Source: JANNAT01 sp031384605 (GTDB lineage: Bacteria; Pseudomonadota; Alphaproteobacteria; Rhodobacterales; Rhodobacteraceae). From it: a stretch of 64,000 nt of DNA. Within the stretch, counting starts at the first letter, position 1. Each line of letters opens with the position of its first letter. Positions 43,598 through 51,250 of the stretch are shown here, piece after piece. The translations under genes were made by a program, and so were the position numbers. The notes beneath the pieces were generated by a model, which had not been told where the DNA came from, made no database searches, and was given only the letters and a program-made list of their open reading frames with translations. The stretch is from positions 186,001 to 250,000 of the forward strand of contig JANNAT010000141.1 of the NCBI GenBank assembly GCA_031384605.1, read 5' to 3'.

Positions 43598-45358
43598 ATG
43601 AAAGATCCGGTTCCCCCTACAGGCAAGTCGCATCTGATAGACAGTGCGTATCGCGCTGAGATTGTCGACAGGCTTTACGAAGTGGCGGTTGATCCGGTTC
43701 GCCTGGAAGATCTGATGCTGGTCTGGGAGGTGGCGCAAGCCCCGATGCGCACCGGGTTGGTCGAGGCCGCCGTCGAATTGGATGATGAAGATATAGAGGC
43801 CCATCTGCGCCGCGCCACGGTGTTTTTAGACCGCTTTGAGGCCACGCGCGGCGAGGCGGTCTATCGGTCTGTGTTGGAAGATATTCCGCGGTCGGCGGCG
43901 TTTCTGTCGGACGGCGGGGCGGGGATTGCCGCGTTCAACCGACCGGCCGCTGTGGCGTTTGGGCTGAAAGATGGCGCGCATCTGGTTGATCTGCCGTTTG
44001 ATGCCGACGATATCAGCCTGTTGCGCGGGGTGATTTATAAAGTTGCCTCTGGGCAGGCCGAGCGGGTTGTCACGCTGCGCATCCGTTCGTCGATCACGGG
44101 CAGCCCGGTCATCGTGCGTATTGGTCCGATTGCGTCGGATAATGCCAAACCACTGGCCTTGGTGATGTCTACCGAACTGGTCTGGCCCGAAGGGTTCGAA
44201 GTAACGGTGCAAGAGGCGTTCGCGCTGACGGCGGCGGAAGTTGAGATTGTGCAGGCCATGACGCTGGGCTTGCCGATCAAAGACATCGCCGAAGCGCGCG
44301 GGCGATCTGCAGAAACCGTGCGCACGCAGGTGCGCTCGATCCTGGCGAAAACCGAAACCCACAGCCAATCAGAACTGATCCGGGTGATGCTGGGGCTGAT
44401 GGACGTGGCGTTCATGCCAAGTGAAAGTGCCGGTCCAGTGCCAAACCGCGCAGGTGCGCTGGAACAGTTGTCGTTTCAGCAAACAACCGGCGCAGATGGG
44501 CGGCGGTTGGAATGGATTGAATTTGGATCCCCCACTGGTGCGCCTTGTTTGTTCATGCATTTGGATTACGGGTTGATCCGTTGGCCCGCGACCGCAGAAC
44601 GTGCCGCACGGTTGCGCGGCATTCGGGTGATCGTGCCTGTGCGCGCAGGATATGGGCGCAGTGAATTGCATCCGCGCGGGGTGGATCATCTGCAAGGGGT
44701 GACAACCGATTATTTAACCGTGTTGGACCGGCTTGGGGTGTCCCGCATTGCGGTGATTGCGATGGGGGCCGACTTGCGATTCGCGCTGAATCTGTCGCTG
44801 AAAAAGCCGGGGCTGGTGACGGGCATCCTGGGGTGTGCCGCACAACTGCCCCTGCGCACGGCAGCGCAATACGACCGGATGGATAAGTGGCAGCGGTTTA
44901 TTCTTGCCAACGCCCGCTATGCCCCGAAAGTGTTGCCATTTTTGGTGCAGGCCGGGTTTTCACTGGCGCGGCGTTTGGGCAAGGAAAAGTTCTTTGCCCA
45001 AGTAAACGGCGGATCGGCCGCGGATATGGAAGCCTTTGGCATTCCCGAAATCCGCGAGGCCGTGCTGGCCGGATCAGAAGTGTCACTTGGCGCTAAAATA
45101 CTGGCACATGAAGCGTTTACCCGCGAATGTATCGGGTCGGAAAAGGATTGGTCTGATCTGGTCCATGCCGTAACGGTGCCCGTTCAGTTGTTGCAAGGCG
45201 ATCAAGACCCGCAAACGCCGGTGCAGACCATCAACGAGCTGATATTGAACTATCCGCATCTGGACGTCAGCTTTGTGCCCAACACGGGGCAGTTGCTGTT
45301 CTTTGCGCAGTGGCCGATGGTTCTGGACGTGCTGCAAAAATATTTACCGCGCCGGTAG
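43598..45358 (+). CDS. PAS-like / LuxR-type HTH / degenerate alpha-beta hydrolase fusion
   Basis: 586 residues from ATG 43598 (TTG 43580 would add 6). Residues 90-195 look PAS-like. Residues 208-265 are a LuxR-type DNA-binding domain (LTAAEVEIVQAMTLGLPIKDIAEARGRSAETVRTQVRSILAK). Residues 300-586 are an alpha/beta-hydrolase fold (VRAGYGRSE, SRIAVIAMGADLRFALNLSLKKPG, LLQGDQDPQTP, FVPNTGQLLFF). The nucleophile-elbow position holds Gly390 in place of Ser (AMGAD), and the catalytic His position is Gln565 (NTGQ instead of NxGH). The enzyme domain is therefore probably a ligand sensor. No obvious target gene adjoins it. Confidence 0.85.
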   Translation: MKDPVPPTGKSHLIDSAYRAEIVDRLYEVAVDPVRLEDLMLVWEVAQAPMRTGLVEAAVELDDEDIEAHLRRATVFLDRFEATRGEAVYRSVLEDIPRSAAFLSDGGAGIAAFNRPAAVAFGLKDGAHLVDLPFDADDISLLRGVIYKVASGQAERVVTLRIRSSITGSPVIVRIGPIASDNAKPLALVMSTELVWPEGFEVTVQEAFALTAAEVEIVQAMTLGLPIKDIAEARGRSAETVRTQVRSILAKTETHSQSELIRVMLGLMDVAFMPSESAGPVPNRAGALEQLSFQQTTGADGRRLEWIEFGSPTGAPCLFMHLDYGLIRWPATAERAARLRGIRVIVPVRAGYGRSELHPRGVDHLQGVTTDYLTVLDRLGVSRIAVIAMGADLRFALNLSLKKPGLVTGILGCAAQLPLRTAAQYDRMDKWQRFILANARYAPKVLPFLVQAGFSLARRLGKEKFFAQVNGGSAADMEAFGIPEIREAVLAGSEVSLGAKILAHEAFTRECIGSEKDWSDLVHAVTVPVQLLQGDQDPQTPVQTINELILNYPHLDVSFVPNTGQLLFFAQWPMVLDVLQKYLPRR

Positions 45359-45402
45359 GTTTTCTGCAAATTTTTTGACGTATACCGCATTTGGGGTATG
45401 CG

Positions 45403-45520
45403 GTGAATTACGCGCCTGTGTATTACCAAGATATGTTGCAGTGGCGATTTTGATCTGACTTAGAAGCAAAACCTTTCCCCCAACGAATGGGCGGCGGTGC
45501 CTGGGGCACCGTCGCCTTTT
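45403..45520 (+). ncRNA. Candidate small transcript or peptide leader
   Basis: Promoter-like TTGACG (45375-45380) and TATGCG (45397-45402), spacer 16, precede a short region that ends in a strong terminator at 45490-45520. The expected RNA is about 110 nt. A 16-codon frame (GTG 45403 to TGA 45453, aromatic-rich, ending MLQWRF) could instead be a small peptide, with GGGG shortly before it. Neither is proven. Confidence 0.3.
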
Positions 45521-45525
45521 CCTTT
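45490..45525 (+). terminator. Strong rho-independent terminator
   Basis: GGCGGCGGTGCC (45490-45501), 3-nt loop, GGCACCGTCGCC (45505-45516, one G-U), then TTTTCCTTTTT. It lies 130 bp after the LuxR-hydrolase gene, so it ends either that mRNA or a separate small RNA. Confidence 0.9.
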
Positions 45526-45660
45526 TTGTTCATAGGGTTATCGTCTGGCTTGCGCGTGACGCACCGTCCGGTTTCAAATGGCGCCGCTTCGCCCACGCCG
45601 ATATTGATCACTTTCGGCTGTTGTCCCAATGTATTAGGTTAACGCCACAAAGGGGTGAAC

Positions 45661-46317
45661 ATGAAATTTGGGGCAATCATTGCGGCAGCTGTCACCGGGT
45701 TTGCTGTGCCTGCAATGGCGCATCCGCATATTTTTATTGATGCAGGGTTAGAGGTAATTTTTGACGATCAGGGTCGCGCCACAGCGTTGCGGATCAGTTG
45801 GATTTATGACGATCTGACATCGCTTGGAATCGTGTCGGACCGCGGGATGGATGAAGACTTTGATGGCGTTCTGACCGCCGAAGAACTGACGGCAATTGCA
45901 GGTTTTGATATGAAATGGGACGCGGGATTTGCGGGCGATAGTTACGCCTTGTTAAACGCAGTGCCCTTGACGTTGACCGGCCCTATGGATTGGACGGCCA
46001 GTTACAAGGATGCCAAATTGACATCGACCCATCTGCGCAAGTTTGCCGAACCCGTGTACATCACCGACAAGCCGTTGGTGGTTCAACTTTACGATCCGAC
46101 TTATTATGTCGGCTATACAGTTGTGGCGGAAACCACTTTGACCAAAGGGGATTCCTGCACGGCCCAAACGATCACTCCAGACCTGGATGCGGCCGATATC
46201 ATTTTCAAGGCGGCACTTGCCCAAATTCCGATCGGCGGCAGCGTAGAAAGCGAATATCCAGCGGTTGGCGCTGCTTATGCAGACGAGGTTCGCGTGACAT
46301 GCGCCGCACCTTCCTGA
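45661..46317 (+). CDS. DUF1007 secreted protein
   Basis: 218 residues from ATG 45661 with AAGGGG upstream; an in-frame GTG at 45655 lies within that site. Signal peptide ends AMA/HP, so the mature protein starts HPHIFIDA, typical of DUF1007 and suggestive of metal binding through N-terminal histidines. An EF-hand-like DEDFDGVLTAEEL follows. DUF1007 proteins sit next to NicO/RcnA metal exporters, as here (19-bp overlap). Probably a periplasmic partner for Ni, Co or Zn handling. Confidence 0.88.
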   Translation: MKFGAIIAAAVTGFAVPAMAHPHIFIDAGLEVIFDDQGRATALRISWIYDDLTSLGIVSDRGMDEDFDGVLTAEELTAIAGFDMKWDAGFAGDSYALLNAVPLTLTGPMDWTASYKDAKLTSTHLRKFAEPVYITDKPLVVQLYDPTYYVGYTVVAETTLTKGDSCTAQTITPDLDAADIIFKAALAQIPIGGSVESEYPAVGAAYADEVRVTCAAPS

Positions 46318-47255
46318 TCCTTGGGCTGGCTGTTGCGGCGGTCTTGGCGGTGCTTTGGCTCACTGGCGGCTATGCGGTGTTGCAGGCGTGGGTTTTCCAA
46401 GCCCAACGCGAGGCGCAATCGACGCTTGCCGCTGCGGTGCGCGCGATCAAGACCGGACAGCCCGGCGCGTTGATCGGATTGCTGACCATTTGTTTCAGCT
46501 ACGGCGTGTTGCACGCGGCTGGTCCGGGGCATGGCAAGATGCTGATCGGAGGCTACGGAATGGGGCGGCGTGTGCCGGTGCTGGCGCTGTCGTCGATTGC
46601 ACTGGCGGCCAGTCTGGTGCAGGCAGGCGTTGCGGTGGCGGTGGTTTACGCCGGCGTGGCTATGCTGGGCTGGACGCGCAAGCAAATGGAGGGTGTAGCC
46701 GAAGATATCATGGCCCCGGCGGGGATGATAGCGATTGCCGGGGTGGGCGTTTGGTTGATGTGGCGCGGTTTTCGGGGTGTGCTGCGGGCGCGGACACAGG
46801 TTCAGACGGCTGACGCGGACCATGATCATGACCATTCGGCGCATGATCACGATGACCATGGCCACGATCATTCTCATGCCCCGCATGTGCATGACGACCA
46901 CTGCGGCCATGCGCACGGCCCCAGTCTGGACGAGGTTTCAAACCTAACTGGCTGGCGTGATACCGCCGCGCTGATCGCAGGCATTGCGCTGCGACCCTGT
47001 TCGGGGGCGCTGTTTTTGTTGATCCTGACATGGCAGTTGGGCATTGGCCTTGCGGGTATCGCGGGCACCTTTGCGATGGGCTTTGGCACGGCGCTGGTGA
47101 CAATCGGTGTCGCCCTGTTGGCGGTATGGGCGCGCGAGGGGGCGCTGGCCAGCCTGCCGTTAAGCCGCGCCGCGCGGACGTTGCCGCTGTTTGAAATGGC
47201 GGCGGGCGCTTTGGTGGCAGCGATTGCGCTGTCGTTGCTGTCGCAAAACCTGTGA
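46299..47255 (+). CDS. Nickel/cobalt exporter of the NicO/RcnA family
   Basis: 318 residues from ATG 46299, overlapping the DUF1007 stop. Six or seven spans. The family motif is clear: SYGVLHAAGPGHGKMLIGGYG and, in the second half, GIALRPCSGALFLL. A histidine/aspartate-rich cytoplasmic loop (about residues 165-210, with many HDH repeats) matches RcnA metal-sensing loops. Efflux of Ni2+ or Co2+ is the likely role; zinc cannot be excluded. Confidence 0.92.
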   Translation: MRRTFLILGLAVAAVLAVLWLTGGYAVLQAWVFQAQREAQSTLAAAVRAIKTGQPGALIGLLTICFSYGVLHAAGPGHGKMLIGGYGMGRRVPVLALSSIALAASLVQAGVAVAVVYAGVAMLGWTRKQMEGVAEDIMAPAGMIAIAGVGVWLMWRGFRGVLRARTQVQTADADHDHDHSAHDHDDHGHDHSHAPHVHDDHCGHAHGPSLDEVSNLTGWRDTAALIAGIALRPCSGALFLLILTWQLGIGLAGIAGTFAMGFGTALVTIGVALLAVWAREGALASLPLSRAARTLPLFEMAAGALVAAIALSLLSQNL

Positions 47256-47317
47256 GCGGATCGCGCGATCTTGCTCTTGGGACGTAGGGCGCGTAACTGC
47301 TGTGCATGATCCGGCCT

Positions 47318-48658
47318 ATGACATATTCTGCGCATGCCCGCGCCACGTTGGCGCTTGGGCTGCCCCTGATCGGCAGCCATTTGGCGCAGATGGCGTTGCA
47401 TGTCACCGATACTGTGCTGTTGGGCTGGTATGGGGTGACTGAACTGGCCGCCGTTGTGCTGGCGACATCGACGTTTTTCGTTACATTCATCCTTGGATCG
47501 GGCTTTGCGCAGGCAGTCATGCCTATGGTTGCCCAAGCCTTGGGGCAGGGCGATGAGACCCGCGTGCGCCGCGACACGCGCATGGGGTTGTGGCTGTCGA
47601 TTGGGTTTGGGGTGATCAGCTATCCGTTGTTTTGGTGGTCTGATCCCTTGATGCAGGCCTTGGGCCAAAAACCCGAAGTGGCAATTCTGGCGCAGGATTT
47701 TCTACGGATTGCCGGGCTGGGCATGATCCCCGCGCTGTTGGTGATGGCGCTGAAAGGCTATCTTGCGGCGCTGGAGCGCACCCAAGTTGTGCTGTGGACC
47801 ACGCTGACGGCGGTGTTGGTGAACGGTGTGCTGGCCTACGCGCTGATCTTTGGCCATTGGGGGGCACCCGAACTGGGCGTGCGGGGGGCTGCGATATCGT
47901 CGGTTGTGGTGCAAGTGCTGACTCTGGTGCTGATCGCGGTATATGCCGCCTGGCAGCCTGATTTGCGGCGCTTCCGCCTGTTGCAGCGGTTCTGGCGGCC
48001 CGATTGGCCCGCGATGGGGCAGGTGTTTCGACTGGGCTGGCCGATTGGACTGACCCTGTTTGCCGAAAGCGGGCTGTTTCATGCAACCGCTTTGATGATG
48101 GGCTGGATCGGCACGGTTGAATTGGCCGCCCATGGCATCACGATGGAAGTGGCAGCCCTGACCTTTATGGTGCATCTGGGGTTGTCAAATGCCGCGACAG
48201 TGCGGGCAGGGCGGGCGGATGGTGCGGGCGACGCACGCAGCCTTCGCGATGGGGCAAGGGTGGCAATTGCGCTGTCCTTTGGCTTTGGTTGCGCGGCTGT
48301 GGTGTTTTTCCTGACCTTTGCCAAACCGATCATCGCGCTGTTTTTGGACGAAGCCAAGCCCGGCTCGGCCGCCATCATCGCCTATGGCGCGTATCTGTTG
48401 GCGTTTGCAGCGTTGTTTCAGCTGGCAGACGCGATGCAAGTCATGGCGCTGGGCTTGTTGCGCGGCATTCGGGATACCCGCGTGCCAATGATTGCAGCCG
48501 CCATCAGCTATTGGGTAATCGGCATTCCTTTCGGGTATTTGCTGGCGTTCAAGGCAGGTTTTGGCGGGGCAGGGCTGTGGCTGGGGTTGGTGGCAGGACT
48601 GCTGGCTGCGGCGATCAGTCTGATGTGGCGGTTTTGGCATCTGGCCCGTAAGTCCTGA
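47318..48658 (+). CDS. MATE-family efflux transporter
   Basis: 446 residues from ATG 47318 (MTYSAHARATLALGLPLIG, as in relatives); ATG 47306 adds 4 residues. Twelve spans in two pseudo-symmetric halves. Motifs at the start of each half: TLALGLPLIGSHLAQMALHVTDTVLLGWYG and RLGWPIGLTLFAESGLFHATALMMGWIG. Exports drugs or metabolites by H+ or Na+ antiport, of the NorM/DinF-like branch. Single gene, ending at a palindrome shared with the convergent gene. Confidence 0.93.
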   Translation: MTYSAHARATLALGLPLIGSHLAQMALHVTDTVLLGWYGVTELAAVVLATSTFFVTFILGSGFAQAVMPMVAQALGQGDETRVRRDTRMGLWLSIGFGVISYPLFWWSDPLMQALGQKPEVAILAQDFLRIAGLGMIPALLVMALKGYLAALERTQVVLWTTLTAVLVNGVLAYALIFGHWGAPELGVRGAAISSVVVQVLTLVLIAVYAAWQPDLRRFRLLQRFWRPDWPAMGQVFRLGWPIGLTLFAESGLFHATALMMGWIGTVELAAHGITMEVAALTFMVHLGLSNAATVRAGRADGAGDARSLRDGARVAIALSFGFGCAAVVFFLTFAKPIIALFLDEAKPGSAAIIAYGAYLLAFAALFQLADAMQVMALGLLRGIRDTRVPMIAAAISYWVIGIPFGYLLAFKAGFGGAGLWLGLVAGLLAAAISLMWRFWHLARKS

Positions 48659-48670
48659 TTCCGGGTGCGA

Positions 48671-48691
48671 AAAATTTTCGACGAAAATTTT
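48671..48691. repeat. AT-rich perfect palindrome between convergent genes
   Basis: AAAATTTTCG, one central A, CGAAAATTTT: perfect 10-bp inverted repeat between the 3' ends of the MATE gene and the minus-strand gene at 48694. Possibly a bidirectional terminator. It is similar in style to the palindrome at 1514-1535. Confidence 0.7.
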
Positions 48692-48693
48692 AC

Positions 48694-49107
48694 TTACTCT
48701 GCCGCCTCATCTTTCAACAACCGTTCGGCCTTTTTGCGCACCAGAACGGATCGCAGATCATGCATGGCCAACAGCAACAGGTCGGTCACCTGTTCCAGCT
48801 GGGCATCCTCGGCCTTGGATTGCACCCACTGGGTAGTCAGGTTCATGTGATCAACGCTGCGCAAGATATCATCGACATCGCGCGCCGCCAGCAACGCCTG
48901 CCGCCCCGCGATCCAGTGCTTGATCGCCGCCAGATCGGCAGGCGTCAAAGCCCGATCACCATGCGGTTTGATATTGCCGTTCTTGACGTTGACGATGGCG
49001 ATCTCTTCCATATCAATGCGGCGCTGGCGGTTCTCGGTATCCACCAGGAACACCGCCGCGCCATTTTCGCGGATACGAAAGTAATAGTCCGGCAGATCGC
49101 CCGGCAT
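48694..49107 (-). CDS. Conserved hypothetical protein
   Basis: 137 residues, soluble. N-terminal strand-rich part (DYYFRIRENGAAVFLVDTENRQRRIDMEEIAIVNVKNGNIKPHGD) and helical C-terminal part. Starts 8 bp after the aspartate aminotransferase stop, so the two are co-transcribed. I recognise no characterised family. Confidence 0.75.
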   Translation of the reverse strand: MPGDLPDYYFRIRENGAAVFLVDTENRQRRIDMEEIAIVNVKNGNIKPHGDRALTPADLAAIKHWIAGRQALLAARDVDDILRSVDHMNLTTQWVQSKAEDAQLEQVTDLLLLAMHDLRSVLVRKKAERLLKDEAAE

Positions 49108-49115
49108 GGCTGGCC

Positions 49116-50318
49116 TCAGGTCAAAGACGCGCAGAATTTCTGGATGCGACCGCAGGCTTTGCGCAACACCTCGTCACCCGTAGCGTAGCTGACGCGAAAG
49201 TTTGGCGATAGCCCGAAGGCAGCACCGAACACCACGGCAACCCCGGTTTCTTCCAGCAATGCGGTGGCAAACACCTCATCATCGACTATTTTGGTGCCCG
49301 CGGGGCTGGTCTTGCCGATACAGCCAGAAATATCGGGGTAGACGTAAAACGCGCCCTCGGGTTTCGGGCAGGTGATGCCAACCGCGTCATTCAGCATCGC
49401 CACCACCAGATCGCGGCGGCGTTGAAACAGGACGCGATTCGGGGCAAGAAAGTCTTGCGGCCCCGTCAGCGCCTCAAGTGCCGCGTATTGCGAAACCGAA
49501 CTAGGGTTCGAAGTGGATTGCGACTGGATCGTGCCCATCGCCTTGATCAGATGCGCAGGACCGCCCGCATAGCCAATCCGCCAGCCCGTCATCGCATAGC
49601 TTTTCGACACGCCGTTGCAGGTTAATGTGCGGTCGTAAAGCGCTGGTTCCACTTGGGCGGGCGTGGTGAATTTGAAATCATCAAACACCAGATGTTCATA
49701 CATATCATCCGACATGACCCAGACATGCGGATGGCGCAGCAGCACATCACAAAGCGCGCGCAATTCGGCACGAGTATAGCCCGCGCCCGTGGGGTTCGAT
49801 GGCGAATTGAAGATGAACCACTTGGTTTTTGGCGTAATCGCGGCCTCCAACTGGGCTGGCGACAGTTTGAAATCCGTCTCGATCCCCGCCACCACGCACA
49901 CCGGGGTGCCGCCCGCCAGTTCGACCATATCGGGGTAAGACACCCAATAGGGCGCGGGGATAATCACCTCATCGCCGGGGTTACAGGTGGCCATCAGAGC
50001 GTTATACAAGATCTGTTTGCCACCCGTGCCGACACTGATCTGACCCGGCGCATAGATCAGGCCATTTTCCGCCAGAAACTTGGCGCAAATTGCTTTTTTC
50101 AACTCTGGAATGCCATCCACCGGCGTGTATTTGGTGCGCCCCGCATCAATCGCGCGCTTGGCGGCGTCTTTGATGTTTTGCGGTGTGTCAAAATCCGGCT
50201 CGCCTGCACCAAGGCCGATCACGTCACGCCCGGCGGCCTTTAATTCCGCCGCTTTGGTGGTGACGGCGATGGTGGGCGACGGTTTGACGCGGGCGAGGGT
50301 GTCGGACAGAAAGGCCAT
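49116..50318 (-). CDS. aspC: Aspartate aminotransferase
   Basis: 400 residues from ATG 50318, with GGAG 8 nt upstream; a frame from 50585 runs far into the next gene's promoter side and lacks support. Class I PLP transaminase, subgroup I-gamma: GAGEPDFDTP, FNSPSNPTGAGYT (Asn for PLP), SDDMYEHL, and the PLP lysine in NGVSKSYAMTGWRIGY; FRVSYATGDE holds the carboxylate arginine. Moves amino groups between aspartate and 2-oxoglutarate. Confidence 0.95.
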   Translation of the reverse strand: MAFLSDTLARVKPSPTIAVTTKAAELKAAGRDVIGLGAGEPDFDTPQNIKDAAKRAIDAGRTKYTPVDGIPELKKAICAKFLAENGLIYAPGQISVGTGGKQILYNALMATCNPGDEVIIPAPYWVSYPDMVELAGGTPVCVVAGIETDFKLSPAQLEAAITPKTKWFIFNSPSNPTGAGYTRAELRALCDVLLRHPHVWVMSDDMYEHLVFDDFKFTTPAQVEPALYDRTLTCNGVSKSYAMTGWRIGYAGGPAHLIKAMGTIQSQSTSNPSSVSQYAALEALTGPQDFLAPNRVLFQRRRDLVVAMLNDAVGITCPKPEGAFYVYPDISGCIGKTSPAGTKIVDDEVFATALLEETGVAVVFGAAFGLSPNFRVSYATGDEVLRKACGRIQKFCASLT

Positions 50319-50393
50319 TATATGCTCCGGGGCTGGAAAGGGCGGCTTGGGTGTCATAGGTTGCACGGGCGATTGGTTCAAGTGGGTGACACA

Positions 50394-50660
50394 ATGGAAA
50401 CGGCAGAGGCGCGGCTGAAACGCATGGCAATGCGGTCGTGGCGGCGCGGCACCAAAGAGATGGATCTGGTGCTTGGCCCCTACGGTGATGCGCACCTGGC
50501 GGGGATGTCTGATGCGACGCTGGCGATTTATGATGTGTTGCTGGAAGAGAACGACCAAGACCTGCTGCCTTGGGTGTTGGGGCAAGGCACACCGCCCCCC
50601 GCCTTGGCCGAGCTGATCGCCGAAATCGGGGTGTTTTGCCGGACCCGCCTGCGCGGTTGA
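50394..50660 (+). CDS. sdhE: Succinate dehydrogenase flavinylation factor SdhE
   Basis: 88 residues from ATG 50394; a frame from 50322 adds 24 unsupported residues. The RGxxE-type motif is clear in SWRRGTKEMDLVLGPY, and the ending LPWVLGQG is typical. SdhE promotes covalent FAD attachment to SdhA. It stands apart from sdh genes, divergent from aspC by 75 bp. Confidence 0.92.
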   Translation: METAEARLKRMAMRSWRRGTKEMDLVLGPYGDAHLAGMSDATLAIYDVLLEENDQDLLPWVLGQGTPPPALAELIAEIGVFCRTRLRG

Positions 50661-50736
50661 TGGGTTTTTCGATAAATCTGCATTTAGTTTACGTTATGTT
50701 TGCGTTTTGTGCCGATTCTGTCCCTAGATTCCTTGG

Positions 50737-51246
50737 ATGGAGATGGAGATGACGCTTTTTACCCCCCTGGCTGACGGCTCGCAAAAGGCCTTGAATGCGG
50801 GCTATCTGGAAAATCTGGCGCTGCTGGAACGGCTGCACCGATTGTTGCTGGATGTGATCAAAGATGAATTTGAACGCATCAATATTCTGGAGATCAACTC
50901 GGTGCAGGCGCTGTTGCTGTTCAATATCGGTGAGAATGAGGTAACCGCGGGAGAGCTGAAATCGCGCGGTTATTATCAGGGCAGCAACGTGTCGTATAAT
51001 CTGAAGAAGTTGGTTGAACTGGGTTATATGCACCATCAGCGTTCCGAAATTGATCGCCGGTCTGTGCGCGTGCGGTTAACCGAAAAGGGCCGCCGGGTGC
51101 GAAACATGCTGGTCGAGTTGTTCAACCGCCATGCCGAAGGGTTGGGGCGCAAAAATCTGGTCGATGCGGCGGGGATGGAACATATGAACCAGTCCCTGAA
51201 ACGAATGGAACGCTATTGGACCGATCAGATTCGCTATATTTACTAA
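50737..51246 (+). CDS. ldtR: MarR-family winged-helix regulator, LdtR-like
   Basis: 169 residues from ATG 50737; ATGs at 50743 and 50749 are alternatives, the last with GGAGATGGAG as ribosome site. Winged helix: INILEINSVQALLLFNIGENEVTAGELKSRGYYQGSNVSYNLKKLVELGYMHHQRSEIDRRSVRVRLT, strongly like LdtR of Liberibacter and Sinorhizobium, which controls L,D-transpeptidase and stress genes. The 75-bp leader is AT-rich and holds its promoter. Convergent with kpsC. Confidence 0.88.
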   Translation: MEMEMTLFTPLADGSQKALNAGYLENLALLERLHRLLLDVIKDEFERINILEINSVQALLLFNIGENEVTAGELKSRGYYQGSNVSYNLKKLVELGYMHHQRSEIDRRSVRVRLTEKGRRVRNMLVELFNRHAEGLGRKNLVDAAGMEHMNQSLKRMERYWTDQIRYIY

Positions 51247-51250
51247 TGCG

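Noticed and set aside
45423..45629. 68-residue minus-strand frame after the LuxR-hydrolase gene
   Set aside because: It crosses a strong plus-strand terminator hairpin and lacks a recognisable domain; I could not support it over the small-transcript reading.
45990..46298. Upstream extension of the NicO frame
   Set aside because: Lies entirely within the DUF1007 gene in another frame; the membrane protein starts naturally at ATG 46299.
46800..46925. Short repeat array that could look CRISPR-like
   Set aside because: The repeats are in-frame His/Asp codons of the NicO metal loop, not direct repeats with spacers.
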